Shown piece after piece: positions 8,896 to 17,881 of a DNA stretch of 64,000 nucleotides. Source of the stretch: Gammaproteobacteria bacterium. GTDB taxonomy: Bacteria > Pseudomonadota > Gammaproteobacteria > Steroidobacterales > GCA-2729495. The translations under genes were made by a program, and so were the position numbers. The notes beneath the pieces were generated by a model, which was given only the letters and a program-made list of their open reading frames with translations, was not told the DNA's origin and ran no database searches. Positions within the stretch are counted from its first letter, which is position 1; the number at the start of each line of letters is the position of its first letter. The stretch lies in the NCBI GenBank assembly GCA_028285245.1, contig JANQPY010000010.1, positions 1 to 64,000 on the forward strand, given 5' to 3'.

Positions 8896-9192
8896 CTAGT
8901 TGAGTAGTTCGTACTGGCGCAACTTCTTGCGCAGCGTCGCGCGGTTTATGCCAAGAATTTCGGCGGCCTGAGTCTGATTGCCGTGCGTGTGCTCCATCAC
9001 TGCATCAAACAGTGGTGCCTCGACTTCGCCTAAGACCAAACCGTAAAGATCTCCGGCTTTATGGCCGTTCAGATCGCGAAAATAGTGATTGACTGCTTCG
9101 GCAGTAAAGTCACGCAGCGGACGCTTTCTGCTGCTGACCAAAGTTTCCTGTGCCGCGCCGTTTTTCTTTTTGCGGTTCGTTGTTCTCGCCAT
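8896..9192 (-). CDS. fis: DNA-binding protein Fis
   Basis: At 98 residues it has the same length as E. coli Fis. The C-terminal helix-turn-helix is well kept: HGNQTQAAEILGINRATLRKKLRQY. The open frame runs 67 codons further upstream, but ATG 9192 gives the family length and is preceded by a GGAAG ribosome site. Fis is a nucleoid protein and global regulator of stable RNA synthesis. The basic N-terminus (TNRKKK) differs from the E. coli one. The first 83 bases of fis lie inside the 3' end of dusB in another frame, an unusually long overlap. Confidence 0.95.
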   Translation of the reverse strand: MARTTNRKKKNGAAQETLVSSRKRPLRDFTAEAVNHYFRDLNGHKAGDLYGLVLGEVEAPLFDAVMEHTHGNQTQAAEILGINRATLRKKLRQYELLN

Positions 9193-10231
9193 CACACCAC
9201 TTCCAGGGGAGCCCCAACGCCGTTGCCGCACGATCCCCACTAATGCGGCGGGCAAAATACTCCTGGGTAATGCGCATCTGCGCCTTGGTAGATTCAGCTC
9301 TGACCGCTCTTTGGCGGAATTGTGAACCGCACTCCATGTGCGTTGCGTACCAGACAAGATGCTTTCTTGCCACTCGAACTCCCGTGTATTCACCGTAGAA
9401 ACGATGCATGGATTCCAAGTGGGCGAGAACTATATCACGTTGCTCTGAGATTTCGGGAACGGCGAAAGATTTTTTTTCTTCGCGCAACGCGTAATCAATT
9501 TGCGTTAGCAACCAGGGTTGACCGCAGGCCGCACGACCAATCATTACGCCGTCCGCGCGCGTTCGTTGCAAAACATCAATGGCTTTTGCGGCACTTGTGA
9601 TGTCGCCATTCGCAAAAACCGGTATCGTCACGGATTCCTTAATGGCTTTAATGGTTGCGTACTCAACTTCGCCTTTATAGGCACAGGCCCTGGTTCGCCC
9701 GTGTACGGCAAGTGCCTGAATGCCCGCATCTTGTGCGATCCTTGCGATACGCGCCCCGTTGCGGTGCTGCGGACTCGGTCCTGTGCGCATCTTTAGCGTG
9801 ACGGGCACGTCAACCGCGCCGACAACCGCATCAAGAATGCGTCTAACCAGTGTTTCATCCTCAAGCAGGGCGGAACCCGCCAAACGGCGGCAGACTTTTT
9901 TCGCCGGACACCCCATATTGATGTCAATTATGTCGGCACCCATATCGACCACTCGTCGAGCTGCCCCGGCAAGCTGACCCGGATCACTGCCTGCAAGTTG
10001 AACAACTCGTGGTGTCGGGTCATTCCCAAAGCTGAGTCGCCGGCGGCTCTTGGGCGTGTTCCACAGCGACACGTCGGCGGTGGTCATCTCACTCGCTGCC
10101 ACTGCTGCTCCAAAGTGTCGGCACAAACGCCGGAACGGCTCGTCCGTAATGCCGGCCATCGGCGCCAGCAGCACCCTGCCGGAGAGCTGGTACGGGCCGA
10201 TGCGAGGGGTGTCGGTTGAGCGGTTGCTCAC
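9110..10231 (-). CDS. dusB: tRNA-dihydrouridine synthase DusB
   Basis: This 373-residue FMN enzyme reduces uridines in the tRNA D-loop. Visible signatures are LLAPMAGITDEPFRRL near the N-terminus, DINMGCPAKKV with the catalytic cysteine, TLKMRTG, LAVHGRTR and FANGDI / MIGRAACGQPW. I place the start at GTG 10231, which overlaps the stop of the upstream DUF3426 gene as GTGA; an ATG 12 codons earlier (10267) is also open. The protein runs about 20 residues past the usual DusB end, as a basic/polar tail that overlaps fis. dusB-fis is the standard gammaproteobacterial pair. Confidence 0.95.
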   Translation of the reverse strand: MSNRSTDTPRIGPYQLSGRVLLAPMAGITDEPFRRLCRHFGAAVAASEMTTADVSLWNTPKSRRRLSFGNDPTPRVVQLAGSDPGQLAGAARRVVDMGADIIDINMGCPAKKVCRRLAGSALLEDETLVRRILDAVVGAVDVPVTLKMRTGPSPQHRNGARIARIAQDAGIQALAVHGRTRACAYKGEVEYATIKAIKESVTIPVFANGDITSAAKAIDVLQRTRADGVMIGRAACGQPWLLTQIDYALREEKKSFAVPEISEQRDIVLAHLESMHRFYGEYTGVRVARKHLVWYATHMECGSQFRQRAVRAESTKAQMRITQEYFARRISGDRAATALGLPWKWCDGENNEPQKEKRRGTGNFGQQQKASAA

Positions 10232-11517
10232 GGCCCACCGGCGAACAGTTCGCGGTCGTTTTGGCACTCAAGGCCGCGCGAGCGTCGCGGCAGACATACG
10301 TCGACCAGATAGCCTCGCGCCTGCACACCAGGATCCAGCACGCTGACCCGAACCGGGATGCGCGTGCCGGCGGGCACAATGGTTGGCAGCTCGGTGCCGA
10401 GGTACTCGTCTGGCGAGAATACCCGGCTGGCGATTGTGTTTGCCCACTGGTCGCGGATACTGACTCTGACCATCGGGAGCCCGACCGGTCCGTCGCCGAC
10501 GATGTCGACGGCCGCGGCGATGTCCAGCGCGTCCGGCGCCGAGCCACCGGCCAGCGCCTCGGCTCTGCGCACGGTATAGGCTTCGATGGGCCAGTTGGGC
10601 AGTAAAGGCTGTCCCAGACGTGTGTAGATCGCACGCAGAGTTTCTCCCGCGCGTTGACTCGTCGCCAGATCGTCGCGATTTATGTGGACAAGCTGGCCGG
10701 TGAGGGTAATGGCGGCTATGCAGGCGGCAGACAGCCACAATTTGACCCGCTGCTTCCCATTCTCCGGTCCTTCCCATGGGCGCACGTCCAGCGCATCCAA
10801 CTCAGCCGTGGCATCCGCAATGCCTTCGGGTGCCCACTGCGCGTCGCCCGAGTCAGTCGTCGCGCCGGCATTTGCGCGCGTCGGCAGCCATTCATCGTAG
10901 TCAAGCCCGGGGCGAATCTCTGCAGGCGGAGCTGGTTCATCGGCAGACTTCCGCTTGGTGTCGTCATACCCCGTGACGAGGGCCTCTTCGACAGCCTCCG
11001 ACCAGTCATTGGTGTCGGAGAAATGCTCCGGCGAGTTTTCCTGCTCGGGCTCGCCGCGCTGATCAATCCGGCTCGCATGATCGGCGTCGCTTTGGGTATG
11101 CGGCTGCTCCCATGGACCGCTGTCCGCTACCTCACCCAGCAGTGCGGACCACTCTTCGGGATCTGCGGTAATGGCCTCGAGTTCGCCATCCAACGGCACG
11201 TCGCCTCGTTGTGTACCGGCACCCGGCCCGTCGATAAAGAATTCGTCCCAGTGATCCTCTGGCGCGTCGAATTCCATTGAACCCGCCATGTCGCCCGCGC
11301 CTGGTACTACATCACCGATGTCATCGGCATCGCGAACGCCTGCAGAGGGGTGGTCCGATTTCTCCTCGGAGGTATCGGTAGCAACCGAATCAACCAGCCA
11401 CTCCGTGGCGTTAAAGATCATGGCGCAGTTGCCGCAGCGCACGTCGCCGTCGCCCAGCGACAGCTGCTGCTCTGTGACAGCAAAGCGCGTATGGCATTGT
11501 GGGCAGCGCGTGAACAT
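10228..11517 (-). CDS. Zinc-ribbon and DUF3426 membrane protein
   Basis: The 429-residue protein starts with an MJ0042-type zinc ribbon (FTRCPQCHTRF then RCGNCAMIFN, residues 3-35). A long acidic low-complexity region follows (about 40-255, rich in D, E, A and G). Next come one membrane segment (LWLSAACIAAITLTGQL, about 265-282) and a C-terminal DUF3426 domain outside the membrane. This architecture is common beside prmA and dusB in gamma- and betaproteobacteria, but its role is not established. It sits 8 bases after prmA and shares a GTGA overlap with dusB. A cytoplasmic zinc ribbon tethered to a periplasmic domain is inferred from topology. Confidence 0.85.
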   Translation of the reverse strand: MFTRCPQCHTRFAVTEQQLSLGDGDVRCGNCAMIFNATEWLVDSVATDTSEEKSDHPSAGVRDADDIGDVVPGAGDMAGSMEFDAPEDHWDEFFIDGPGAGTQRGDVPLDGELEAITADPEEWSALLGEVADSGPWEQPHTQSDADHASRIDQRGEPEQENSPEHFSDTNDWSEAVEEALVTGYDDTKRKSADEPAPPAEIRPGLDYDEWLPTRANAGATTDSGDAQWAPEGIADATAELDALDVRPWEGPENGKQRVKLWLSAACIAAITLTGQLVHINRDDLATSQRAGETLRAIYTRLGQPLLPNWPIEAYTVRRAEALAGGSAPDALDIAAAVDIVGDGPVGLPMVRVSIRDQWANTIASRVFSPDEYLGTELPTIVPAGTRIPVRVSVLDPGVQARGYLVDVCLPRRSRGLECQNDRELFAGGP

Positions 11518-11525
11518 GGAATTCC

Positions 11526-12404
11526 TCAGCCGCGCAGGCTACCTGACAGGAGCACCCATCCATCGCGCCGGCGGTCGTCTGTGAATTCAACCCGCGCGGC
11601 GTAGGCTTCGCGCACCCGGGCTGACTGGTTGTCGAGGATACCGCTGAGGGCGATTCGGGCGCCAGGCGCGCAGTGGTCGAGCAGGGTGGGGGCAAGCTGA
11701 ATCAGCGTGTTGCTGAGGATGTTGGCCACCACGGTGTCCGCCCTGAATGCAGCGGATAAGGCCTCGGGTGCGCAGGTCGCGATGCGTTCGCCCATGCCGT
11801 TGGCCGCAGCATTGTCTTCGGTCGCGAGCAATGCCTGCGGATCATTATCGACTGCAGTTATCGCTGCATGGCCCAGGCAGGCTCCGGCAACGGCCAGAAT
11901 TCCCGAGCCGCATCCGTAGTCAAGCAGATGGCTGCCGGGTGATAGTGCGGCGAGCCATTCCAGGCAAAGCGCCGTCGTAGCGTGCCTGCCTGTGCCGAAC
12001 GCCAGCCCTGGATCCAGGCGCACGACCGTGCCTTGTTTTGGCGGGGGCGACTGAGTTGGGCAAATCCACAGATTGTCGCCAAACCGGCACGGCGCCAGAT
12101 CGTTCTTGAATGCAGCAACCCAGTCGCGCTCTGCAACCCGCTTGAATTCAACCTGAGTCTGGCTCAGCTCAGGCAGCGCGGCCGCGAGTACCAGACGGAT
12201 CTGGTCTGGGTTTACATCGCCTGGAAGGAGGGCGCGCAAATGGATTCTTGACCACAGCGGCGTTTCGCCAGGCGCCGGCTCAAGAATCGGCTGATCAGCG
12301 CCATCGGCCAGTTCGATAGCCACGGCGCCCAGAGCATTCAATGCATCTTCAGCGGGGGCCGGCGGTCGTCCCCCAAGCGCAACGGTGACCTGGACCCAGT
12401 CCAT
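11526..12404 (-). CDS. prmA: Ribosomal protein L11 methyltransferase PrmA
   Basis: A 292-residue SAM-dependent methyltransferase with an N-terminal substrate-recognition domain and a C-terminal Rossmann fold. It shows LDPGLAFGTGRHATTALCLEWL (PrmA signature), then LLDYGCGSGILAVAGACLG (motif I), AVDNDPQAL and VVANIL (the NILA/N-type motif IV). It trimethylates lysines and the N-terminus of L11. It is packed between accC (10-base gap) and the DUF3426 gene (8-base gap), as in many gammaproteobacteria. Confidence 0.96.
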   Translation of the reverse strand: MDWVQVTVALGGRPPAPAEDALNALGAVAIELADGADQPILEPAPGETPLWSRIHLRALLPGDVNPDQIRLVLAAALPELSQTQVEFKRVAERDWVAAFKNDLAPCRFGDNLWICPTQSPPPKQGTVVRLDPGLAFGTGRHATTALCLEWLAALSPGSHLLDYGCGSGILAVAGACLGHAAITAVDNDPQALLATEDNAAANGMGERIATCAPEALSAAFRADTVVANILSNTLIQLAPTLLDHCAPGARIALSGILDNQSARVREAYAARVEFTDDRRRDGWVLLSGSLRG

Positions 12405-12414
12405 ACCGGGTCAG

Positions 12415-13755
12415 TTAGAGACCGAGGCGTTTTTCCAGGTAATGAATGTCCGTGCCGCCGGCCTGGAAGGCGGCATGCTGCAGGATCTCCTGGTGCAGAG
12501 GGATATTGGTATTGATGCCGTCTACGACCATCTCGCTCAGCGCACTGCGCATGCGGGCCAATGCCGAATCGCGCGTGTCGCCATAGGCGATCAGCTTGCC
12601 AATCATCGAATCGTAGTACGGCGGCACGTCGTACCCGCTGTACAAGTGCGAGTCGACGCGTATTCCCGGGCCGCCGGGCGGATGCCAGGTAGAAACGCGG
12701 CCGGGAGAAGGAGCAAAGGTCTTGGCGTCTTCGGCGTTGATACGGCACTCGATAGCGTGTCCGCGCACGGCAATGTCTGACTGCGAGAACGAGAGCGGCT
12801 GGCCGTCTGCAATCATCAGCTGTTCCTTGACCAAATCCACGCCAGTGATCATTTCGGTCACCGGATGCTCAACCTGCAGCCGGGTGTTCATCTCGATGAA
12901 ATAAAACTCACCGTCCTGATACAGAAACTCAAAGGTGCCGGCATTGGCGTAGCCCATTTCAACGCAGGCCTCCGCGCAGCGTTCACCCATGCGGGCGCGC
13001 TCTGCATGGCTGAGCCCCGGAGCCGGTGCTTCTTCAATAACTTTCTGGTGTCGGCGCTGCATCGAACAGTCGCGATCGAACAGATGCACCGCATTGCCAT
13101 GTGTATCGGCGATAACCTGAAACTCGATATGCCGGGGGCGCTCGAGAAACTTCTCCATGTAGACCATGTCGTTGCCGAAGGCCGCCTTCGCCTCGGCCTT
13201 GGTCATGGAAATCGACGATGTCAGAGAAGCTTCGCTGCGCACGACGCGCATGCCTCGGCCGCCGCCACCGCCAGACGCCTTAATAATGACCGGATAGCCG
13301 ATGTCCCGGGCGATGCGCATATTCGTGGCGTTGTCCTCGCCGAGGGGCCCGCCGGAGCCGGGCACAACTGGCACGCCGGCTGACTGCATTGCTTTGATGG
13401 CGGTAACTTTGTCACCCATCAGGCGGATGACGTCTGGTGGCGGGCCAATGAATTCGAAACCGCTGTCCCGCACGCGTTCCGCAAAGTCCGCATTCTCGGA
13501 GAGAAAGCCGTAGCCCGGGTGGATCGCAGTGGAATCGGTTACTTCGGCCGCCGCGATAATTGAAGGCATATCCAGGTAACTCTGCGCCGAGGCCGGCGGG
13601 CCGATGCACACAGACTCATCCGCAAGCCGCACATGCTTAAGATTGGCATCAGCGGTGGAGTGCACGGCTACCGTCTTGATGCCAAGTTCTCGGCACGCCC
13701 GCAAAATTCGCAACGCGATTTCGCCGCGATTGGCGATAACAATCTTTTCCAACAT
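12415..13755 (-). CDS. accC: Acetyl-CoA carboxylase, biotin carboxylase subunit AccC
   Basis: The 446-residue protein matches AccC throughout: [20 protein letters not shown], the glycine-rich ATP-grasp loop [64 protein letters not shown] and the late RINAED. It carboxylates biotin on AccB with bicarbonate and ATP, the first half of malonyl-CoA formation. It lies 23 bases downstream of accB, the standard operon pair. Confidence 0.98.
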   Translation of the reverse strand: MLEKIVIANRGEIALRILRACRELGIKTVAVHSTADANLKHVRLADESVCIGPPASAQSYLDMPSIIAAAEVTDSTAIHPGYGFLSENADFAERVRDSGFEFIGPPPDVIRLMGDKVTAIKAMQSAGVPVVPGSGGPLGEDNATNMRIARDIGYPVIIKASGGGGGRGMRVVRSEASLTSSISMTKAEAKAAFGNDMVYMEKFLERPRHIEFQVIADTHGNAVHLFDRDCSMQRRHQKVIEEAPAPGLSHAERARMGERCAEACVEMGYANAGTFEFLYQDGEFYFIEMNTRLQVEHPVTEMITGVDLVKEQLMIADGQPLSFSQSDIAVRGHAIECRINAEDAKTFAPSPGRVSTWHPPGGPGIRVDSHLYSGYDVPPYYDSMIGKLIAYGDTRDSALARMRSALSEMVVDGINTNIPLHQEILQHAAFQAGGTDIHYLEKRLGL

Positions 13756-13778
13756 GGTCTTAAATTCAGCCGGAGACG

Positions 13779-14252
13779 TCAGGCGATAACGAACAGCACC
13801 TGGTCGAACTCGACCGGCTGTCCGTTTTCAACCTCGATTGATGCGATGGTTCCGGCTACCTCTGCCTCAATCTGGTTCATCATCTTCATCGCTTCGATGA
13901 TGCACAGCGTATCGCCGGGCTGCACCTCGTCACCCACCTTCACAAAGGCCTGCGCATCCGGCGACGGCGCGGAATAGAAGGTACCCACCATCGGTGCCGT
14001 CACGGCTTTCCCGGACGGTGTGCTGCTGCTGTCCGCAGCGGAGCTCGCTGGCGCAGGCGATGACGCTGCGGGCTGTGGCGCTTGCGGTTGCGGCGCCGCC
14101 ATGATCGGAGCTGCAGCCTGCATCATCGGAGCCGCTGTGCCGGACGGGTAGCGACTGATGCGCACGCCTTCTTCGCCCTCAGTAATTTCGATTTCGGCAA
14201 TACCCGATTCCTCGAGCAGCTCAATCAGTTTCTTAACCTTGCGGATATCCAT
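13779..14252 (-). CDS. accB: Biotin carboxyl carrier protein AccB
   Basis: The 157-residue protein has the AccB plan: an N-terminal helical part ([19 protein letters not shown]), an alanine/proline-rich linker (about residues 40-80, with [11 protein letters not shown]) and a C-terminal biotinyl domain with the biotinylation site [12 protein letters not shown]. The thumb region [15 protein letters not shown], typical of acetyl-CoA carboxylase BCCP, is present. It accepts CO2 from AccC. It sits between aroQ (22-base gap) and accC. Confidence 0.97.
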   Translation of the reverse strand: MDIRKVKKLIELLEESGIAEIEITEGEEGVRISRYPSGTAAPMMQAAAPIMAAPQPQAPQPAASSPAPASSAADSSSTPSGKAVTAPMVGTFYSAPSPDAQAFVKVGDEVQPGDTLCIIEAMKMMNQIEAEVAGTIASIEVENGQPVEFDQVLFVIA

Positions 14253-14274
14253 AGTCTTGATGCCCCCGGTTTAC

Positions 14275-14718
14275 TTAAGCAGCCCGCTTAAGGTGGTCGT
14301 CGGCCGCCTGCAGCGCCAGGCCATATCCCAATGGTCCCAGGCCGGTGATGGTGCCGACGGCGATGTCTGAGAAATACGAGTGTTGGCGAAATGCCTCGCG
14401 GCTATGCACATTGCTGATGTGAATTTCTATGCAGGGGATATTCACGCCGAGCAGCGCATCGCGTAGCGCGACACTGGTATGTGTCAGTGCACCAGGATTG
14501 ATGAGCACGAAATCGATGACGCCTGCTGCGGCCTGCACCCGGTCTACCAGTTCCGCTTCGGCGTTGCTCTGCAGGCAGTGCAGCTCGTGCCCCATATCCG
14601 CCGCGCGCTGCGTCAGGTCCGCCTCGATTTCTGCCAGCGTTGTGGCGCCGTAGATGCCCGGCTCACGGGTGCCCAGGAGATTCAGGTTCGGGCCGTTGAG
14701 GAGCAGGATTTGCGCCAT
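14275..14718 (-). CDS. aroQ: 3-dehydroquinate dehydratase, type II
   Basis: The 147-residue type II dehydroquinase starts at ATG 14718 with [19 protein letters not shown]. It has the flexible-lid tyrosine (GIYG), the [16 protein letters not shown] segment and the histidine region [17 protein letters not shown]. The open frame extends 73 codons upstream, but that part is not family sequence. The enzyme removes water from 3-dehydroquinate in the shikimate pathway. It is the first gene of the long minus-strand run (aroQ-accB-accC-prmA-DUF3426-dusB-fis-purH-purD), so the promoter should lie in 14719-14927. Confidence 0.96.
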   Translation of the reverse strand: MAQILLLNGPNLNLLGTREPGIYGATTLAEIEADLTQRAADMGHELHCLQSNAEAELVDRVQAAAGVIDFVLINPGALTHTSVALRDALLGVNIPCIEIHISNVHSREAFRQHSYFSDIAVGTITGLGPLGYGLALQAADDHLKRAA

Positions 14719-14927
14719 GGCTTGCTTTTGCGAGGAAATAGCAGAAGATAGGTGCGAGTTTAACGAAATTCGCCGCGAAATACAGACAGCGGAATGCAGC
14801 ATTGGTGCTCCGCCGGGCAAGCGCAATTTACTGCGAAGCCTGCGGCCGGGGCCGCAGGGAAGGGGTTCCTGGCCGGGCAGTCTGCCCGCGATCACCAGGT
14901 GGCGGGTGACTTCAGGGAGGCAGCAAC
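14719..14927. promoter_or_regulatory. Divergent aroQ / lipoprotein control region with three hairpins
   Basis: This gap must carry the promoter of the aroQ-accBC run and that of the lipoprotein gene. The half near the lipoprotein gene contains consecutive inverted repeats: CCTGCGGC/GCCGCAGG at 14839-14858 (4-base loop), CGGGCA/TGCCCG at 14874-14888 (3-base loop), and a weak TCACC/GGTGA pair just after. None is followed by a U-run. I cannot identify a riboswitch or a known operator. Confidence 0.5.
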
Positions 14928-15680
14928 ATGGCGACAATTATTGACCCAACGATGGTGCGCTACAGGGGCATTGTGCCGTTGTTGCTTTGCGCCCTCATGC
15001 TGGGTGCCTGTGGCGGCCGAGGGGTATTGCCGACAGTTGCAGAAGAGGCTGCGCTTATTCGCCAGTCAGGGCTGGGTCCAACCAGCCGCATCGCGGTGGT
15101 CAGCAACGCGGGCTTCGGTACGCGCGCCGTGATTGATGAGGAAGTGGCTCAGGGCACCGTAAATGCGGTCGCAGACATCGCGAGCCAGCTTCTGGGTGTT
15201 GAGGCCGTCGCCCTTGATCAAAGTCCTTCGGGCCCCTGGCAACGGGAAATGGTGGAGTCCTGGGATAAAGCAGGGTTCTTCGAGGTCATCGATCACTATG
15301 AATTCTTCGCGCAGAGAGATTTCGATGGTTACGTGATCGTCATGCTCGAATCGACTGGCTATGGCGGATTCGAGAATGGCGCTTATACCCGCACCGAAAA
15401 ACGAGGATCGGGCAATGAGTACTTCAACCCCTTGCCGATGCCCGAGCTATACGAGAGCTTCTCACCGCAATATCGGCTCTACCTGAGAGATGAAAAGTCT
15501 ATGCAGCCACTCATGCGCAGTGGCCTGGGCGGGCGCGTGGACTGTCAGCAGCGGCAGGTGATCAATGCCGCCGGAGACAACGCCTACCGAGTCTTCGACG
15601 AGCCGGAACAATGCGCGCAGGAGTTTGCGCAGCAGTTCGAAGACTATTTGAGCGCCCGGGTGGCTCTGACTGAGCGTTGA
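14928..15680 (+). CDS. Putative lipoprotein, uncharacterised
   Basis: The 250-residue product starts at an ATG with a strong GGGAGG site. A signal sequence ends in a lipobox (ALMLGAC, cysteine at about residue 28, then GG), so it should be lipidated; the +2 residue is glycine, which does not signal inner-membrane retention in the E. coli rule. The mature part is about 220 residues, acidic and mixed alpha/beta ([19 protein letters not shown]), with two further cysteines near the C-terminus (VDCQQRQ and PEQCAQE) that could pair. I do not recognise the family. It opens the accessory block between aroQ and tlpA. Confidence 0.75.
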   Translation: MATIIDPTMVRYRGIVPLLLCALMLGACGGRGVLPTVAEEAALIRQSGLGPTSRIAVVSNAGFGTRAVIDEEVAQGTVNAVADIASQLLGVEAVALDQSPSGPWQREMVESWDKAGFFEVIDHYEFFAQRDFDGYVIVMLESTGYGGFENGAYTRTEKRGSGNEYFNPLPMPELYESFSPQYRLYLRDEKSMQPLMRSGLGGRVDCQQRQVINAAGDNAYRVFDEPEQCAQEFAQQFEDYLSARVALTER

Positions 15681-15746
15681 GGCAGCCGAGGCGATGGCCC
15701 GTGGCAGTCTGGCCGGGCGCCCCGGTTATCAGCTCAGTGTCGTGTC

Positions 15747-15953
15747 TTGAAGCGCGCGATCACTGGATATCATATTGACGAGCGAGGCGACTGGGTCGCG
15801 GAGCTGGTCTGCGGTCATGGTCAGCATGTGAGGCACAACCCGCCTTGGATTAATCGACCCTGGGTGACTACGCAAGCAGGACGGGCATCGCGCTTGGGGC
15901 AAGCGCTGGAATGCAAGCAATGCGACAACGATCGGTTGCCGGAGATCACCTAG
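15747..15953 (+). CDS. DUF3565 family protein
   Basis: This 68-residue protein matches the DUF3565 pattern: RAITGYHIDERGDWVAEL, then CGHGQHVRHNPPW, then NRPWVTTQAGRASRLG and a final CKQCDN. The histidines and three cysteines (CGHGQH and CKQC) suggest a small metal-binding fold. The start is TTG at 15747, needed to include the conserved KRAITGYH. Function is unknown. It lies between the lipoprotein and the DUF1772 gene on the same strand. Confidence 0.82.
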   Translation: MKRAITGYHIDERGDWVAELVCGHGQHVRHNPPWINRPWVTTQAGRASRLGQALECKQCDNDRLPEIT

Positions 15954-16017
15954 CCTTGCGTCTCGGCGCAGAATCAGACTGTCATGCCTTGCCACCGCAT
16001 GCATTGGGGCTGCCTGT

Positions 16018-16467
16018 ATGACCATCATTATTTTTCTGGAAACACTGGCGCTGCTTAGTTGCGTGGTATTTACAGGCATCGCTGCCTACATCAGTCTGGT
16101 TGAGCATCCGGCCAGAATGGAGTGCGGTGCGGAGATTGCGGCAAAGGTGTTTGGGCCATTTTTTCGCCGGGCTGTTCTGCTGCTGGCTGCGCTGGCATTG
16201 ATTGCGGGCCTGTCCGGTCTGCTCACCGGTCTGTTCCTGATCGACGCCCGATGGTTCTGGGGAGCTGGAATAATCTCGAGCGTCCTGCCCTTCACGGTCT
16301 ATGTGCTGATGCCAACCAACAGAAAACTCCTGGCGGCGCCAAAGAATCTTGACCGGACGGACACCGCGCAGCTCTTGAAGACCTGGGGGCGCTTGCATGC
16401 ACTCCGCAGTCTGCTGGGCGTAGCTGCTACGGCAATCTACGTGAACGCATCCTTGCTGGTTCGGTAG
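16018..16467 (+). CDS. DUF1772 integral membrane protein
   Basis: The 149-residue protein has four hydrophobic segments: residues about 3-25 (IIIFLETLALLSCVVFTGIA), 50-73 (RAVLLLAALALIAGLSGLL), 82-98 and 127-145. The pattern FTGIAAYISLVEHPAR near the first helix is typical of DUF1772, a family that includes fungal anthrone oxygenase-like proteins. The bacterial role is unknown. It directly precedes the secreted-protein gene at 16589. Confidence 0.75.
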   Translation: MTIIIFLETLALLSCVVFTGIAAYISLVEHPARMECGAEIAAKVFGPFFRRAVLLLAALALIAGLSGLLTGLFLIDARWFWGAGIISSVLPFTVYVLMPTNRKLLAAPKNLDRTDTAQLLKTWGRLHALRSLLGVAATAIYVNASLLVR

Positions 16468-16588
16468 ACCTGGTTTGCAGTGCACTCAGCCGGCTGCCTG
16501 GAAGCCAGTCTGCCCCGGTTTTAAGCGAGTGCTAGTATCTGGTGCTCGCTGGCAAGAACCGCCCGCGCGCAATCAATTAGGGGGAGCT

Positions 16589-17815
16589 ATGTTCACCGTC
16601 AATCGGCATTGGTTTGCTGGGGTCGCCGCGCTGCTCGCTGGAGGATTTGCCGGGCAACCTACCCTGGCCGACGTCACGATCGTGCAGAACTATGACATCG
16701 CAGCGAATGGTGGCGCGAAGCTGTTCGCTTCATCTGGAACCATTACCACGTCGGTCTCTGGCGACAAGTCACGCACCGATAGCCAAATCGAACCGAAATC
16801 CAAGTTGGCAAAGACGTTCGGCGCCGGGCGGCCCACCGCGAACATCGTTCGGGCAGACAAAGACCTGTTCTATGACCTCGACCTCAAGAAAGAGGTTGTC
16901 ACAGTCTCAGACTTTGCGACTCGGCGCGCGCAGCTGGAGTACGGCCTCGGCATGTTGACTGGTGGTGGTGAAAATACGCAGCAGCCTCAGGCAGACTCCT
17001 CCGGCTTGCCGGTCGGCGAGAACGCCTGCAGTGGCGGCGAGCCCGAGGTCAATGTAAAGCGCAGCGGCAACGAGGTAGTCGCGAACCTCAAAACGAAACG
17101 CCGGTCCATTGAAGTTAAGCAGTCGTGCACTGACCCGGAAACGGGCAAGACCTGTGAGTTCGAGTGGATCATGGAGCAGTGGCTGGCTAAGAAAGTTCCT
17201 GGTGGCGACGAAATGCGCGCGTTCAATGAAACCTTCGCCGAACGCATGGGGCTGGGTGAGGAGCTTCAGGATGCGACCATGGCGCGGGCTCAGGGGATCT
17301 TCAATATGTTCCGAGGAGGTTGGGATACCGCCTTCGAAGAGGCGGCGGATACCAACAGTCACATGATCAAATTTACCGCTGAGATGAAGATTGGCGGGCC
17401 CGACTGCACGAACGCGCAGGGCATGCATATCTCGGCTACGGATATCTTTGCCGATGCTGCAGACAGTGTTACTGAAAATACTGAGCGTGTCGTCTCTGAG
17501 CAGGTGCAGACTCAGGCTGCAGAAGCCATGGGCGATGGCTTACTCGGTGAGATTGGCGGGCAGGCAGTCGTGGAGGGTGGTGCCAACATCGTAAAGGGCC
17601 TGTTTGGTGGCTTCGGCGGCAAAAAGAAAAAACAGCAACAGCAACAAGCAGCCGCCGAGCAAAAGCCGGTGCAGCCACCGGTATCCATGTTCAAGATCAC
17701 GTCCGAAACGGTGTCTTTCAGCACCGATCCTGTGCCGCTGTCGCGCTATGAACCGCCGACCGGCTGGAAAGTCGTGGATGCACCAAAGTGGGAGCCACCA
17801 GAAAACAGTCGCTAG
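16589..17815 (+). CDS. Secreted protein of unknown function with K/Q-rich tract
   Basis: The 408-residue product starts at ATG 16589, preceded by AGGGGGAG; the frame is open 38 codons earlier but without signal-like sequence. Residues 1-27 form a Sec signal ending at about TLADV. The mature start, VTIVQNYDIAANGGAKLFAS, and the KTFGAGRPTANIVRADKDLFYDLDLKKE stretch look like the beta-rich start of lipoprotein-sorting-like or DUF4412 proteins, but I cannot confirm that. Four cysteines (ENACSGG, QSCTD, KTCEFE, GPDCTN) could form two disulfides. Near residues 348-360 a run of four lysines is followed by six glutamines. Helical, alanine/glutamate-rich sequence precedes it. No function is assigned. 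Confidence 0.7.
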   Translation: MFTVNRHWFAGVAALLAGGFAGQPTLADVTIVQNYDIAANGGAKLFASSGTITTSVSGDKSRTDSQIEPKSKLAKTFGAGRPTANIVRADKDLFYDLDLKKEVVTVSDFATRRAQLEYGLGMLTGGGENTQQPQADSSGLPVGENACSGGEPEVNVKRSGNEVVANLKTKRRSIEVKQSCTDPETGKTCEFEWIMEQWLAKKVPGGDEMRAFNETFAERMGLGEELQDATMARAQGIFNMFRGGWDTAFEEAADTNSHMIKFTAEMKIGGPDCTNAQGMHISATDIFADAADSVTENTERVVSEQVQTQAAEAMGDGLLGEIGGQAVVEGGANIVKGLFGGFGGKKKKQQQQQAAAEQKPVQPPVSMFKITSETVSFSTDPVPLSRYEPPTGWKVVDAPKWEPPENSR

Positions 17816-17881
17816 CATCTGGCGCACCAGCGACGGATCGCGCCCGCCGAAAAAAATCGCTGAATTGAAGGTGCTGGCCTG

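Noticed and set aside
9193..9393. N-terminal extension of Fis
   Set aside because: The in-frame upstream part is coding sequence of dusB in another frame; 98 residues is the correct Fis length.
10654..11280. 208-codon plus-strand frame opposite the DUF3426 gene
   Set aside because: Antisense shadow of a gene with a clear zinc ribbon and membrane segment.
12865..13383. 172-codon plus-strand frame opposite accC
   Set aside because: accC is unambiguous on the other strand.
17625..17655. A/CAG-rich run in the secreted-protein gene as a frameshift site
   Set aside because: The frame continues with sensible sequence to a stop; it simply encodes lysines then glutamines.
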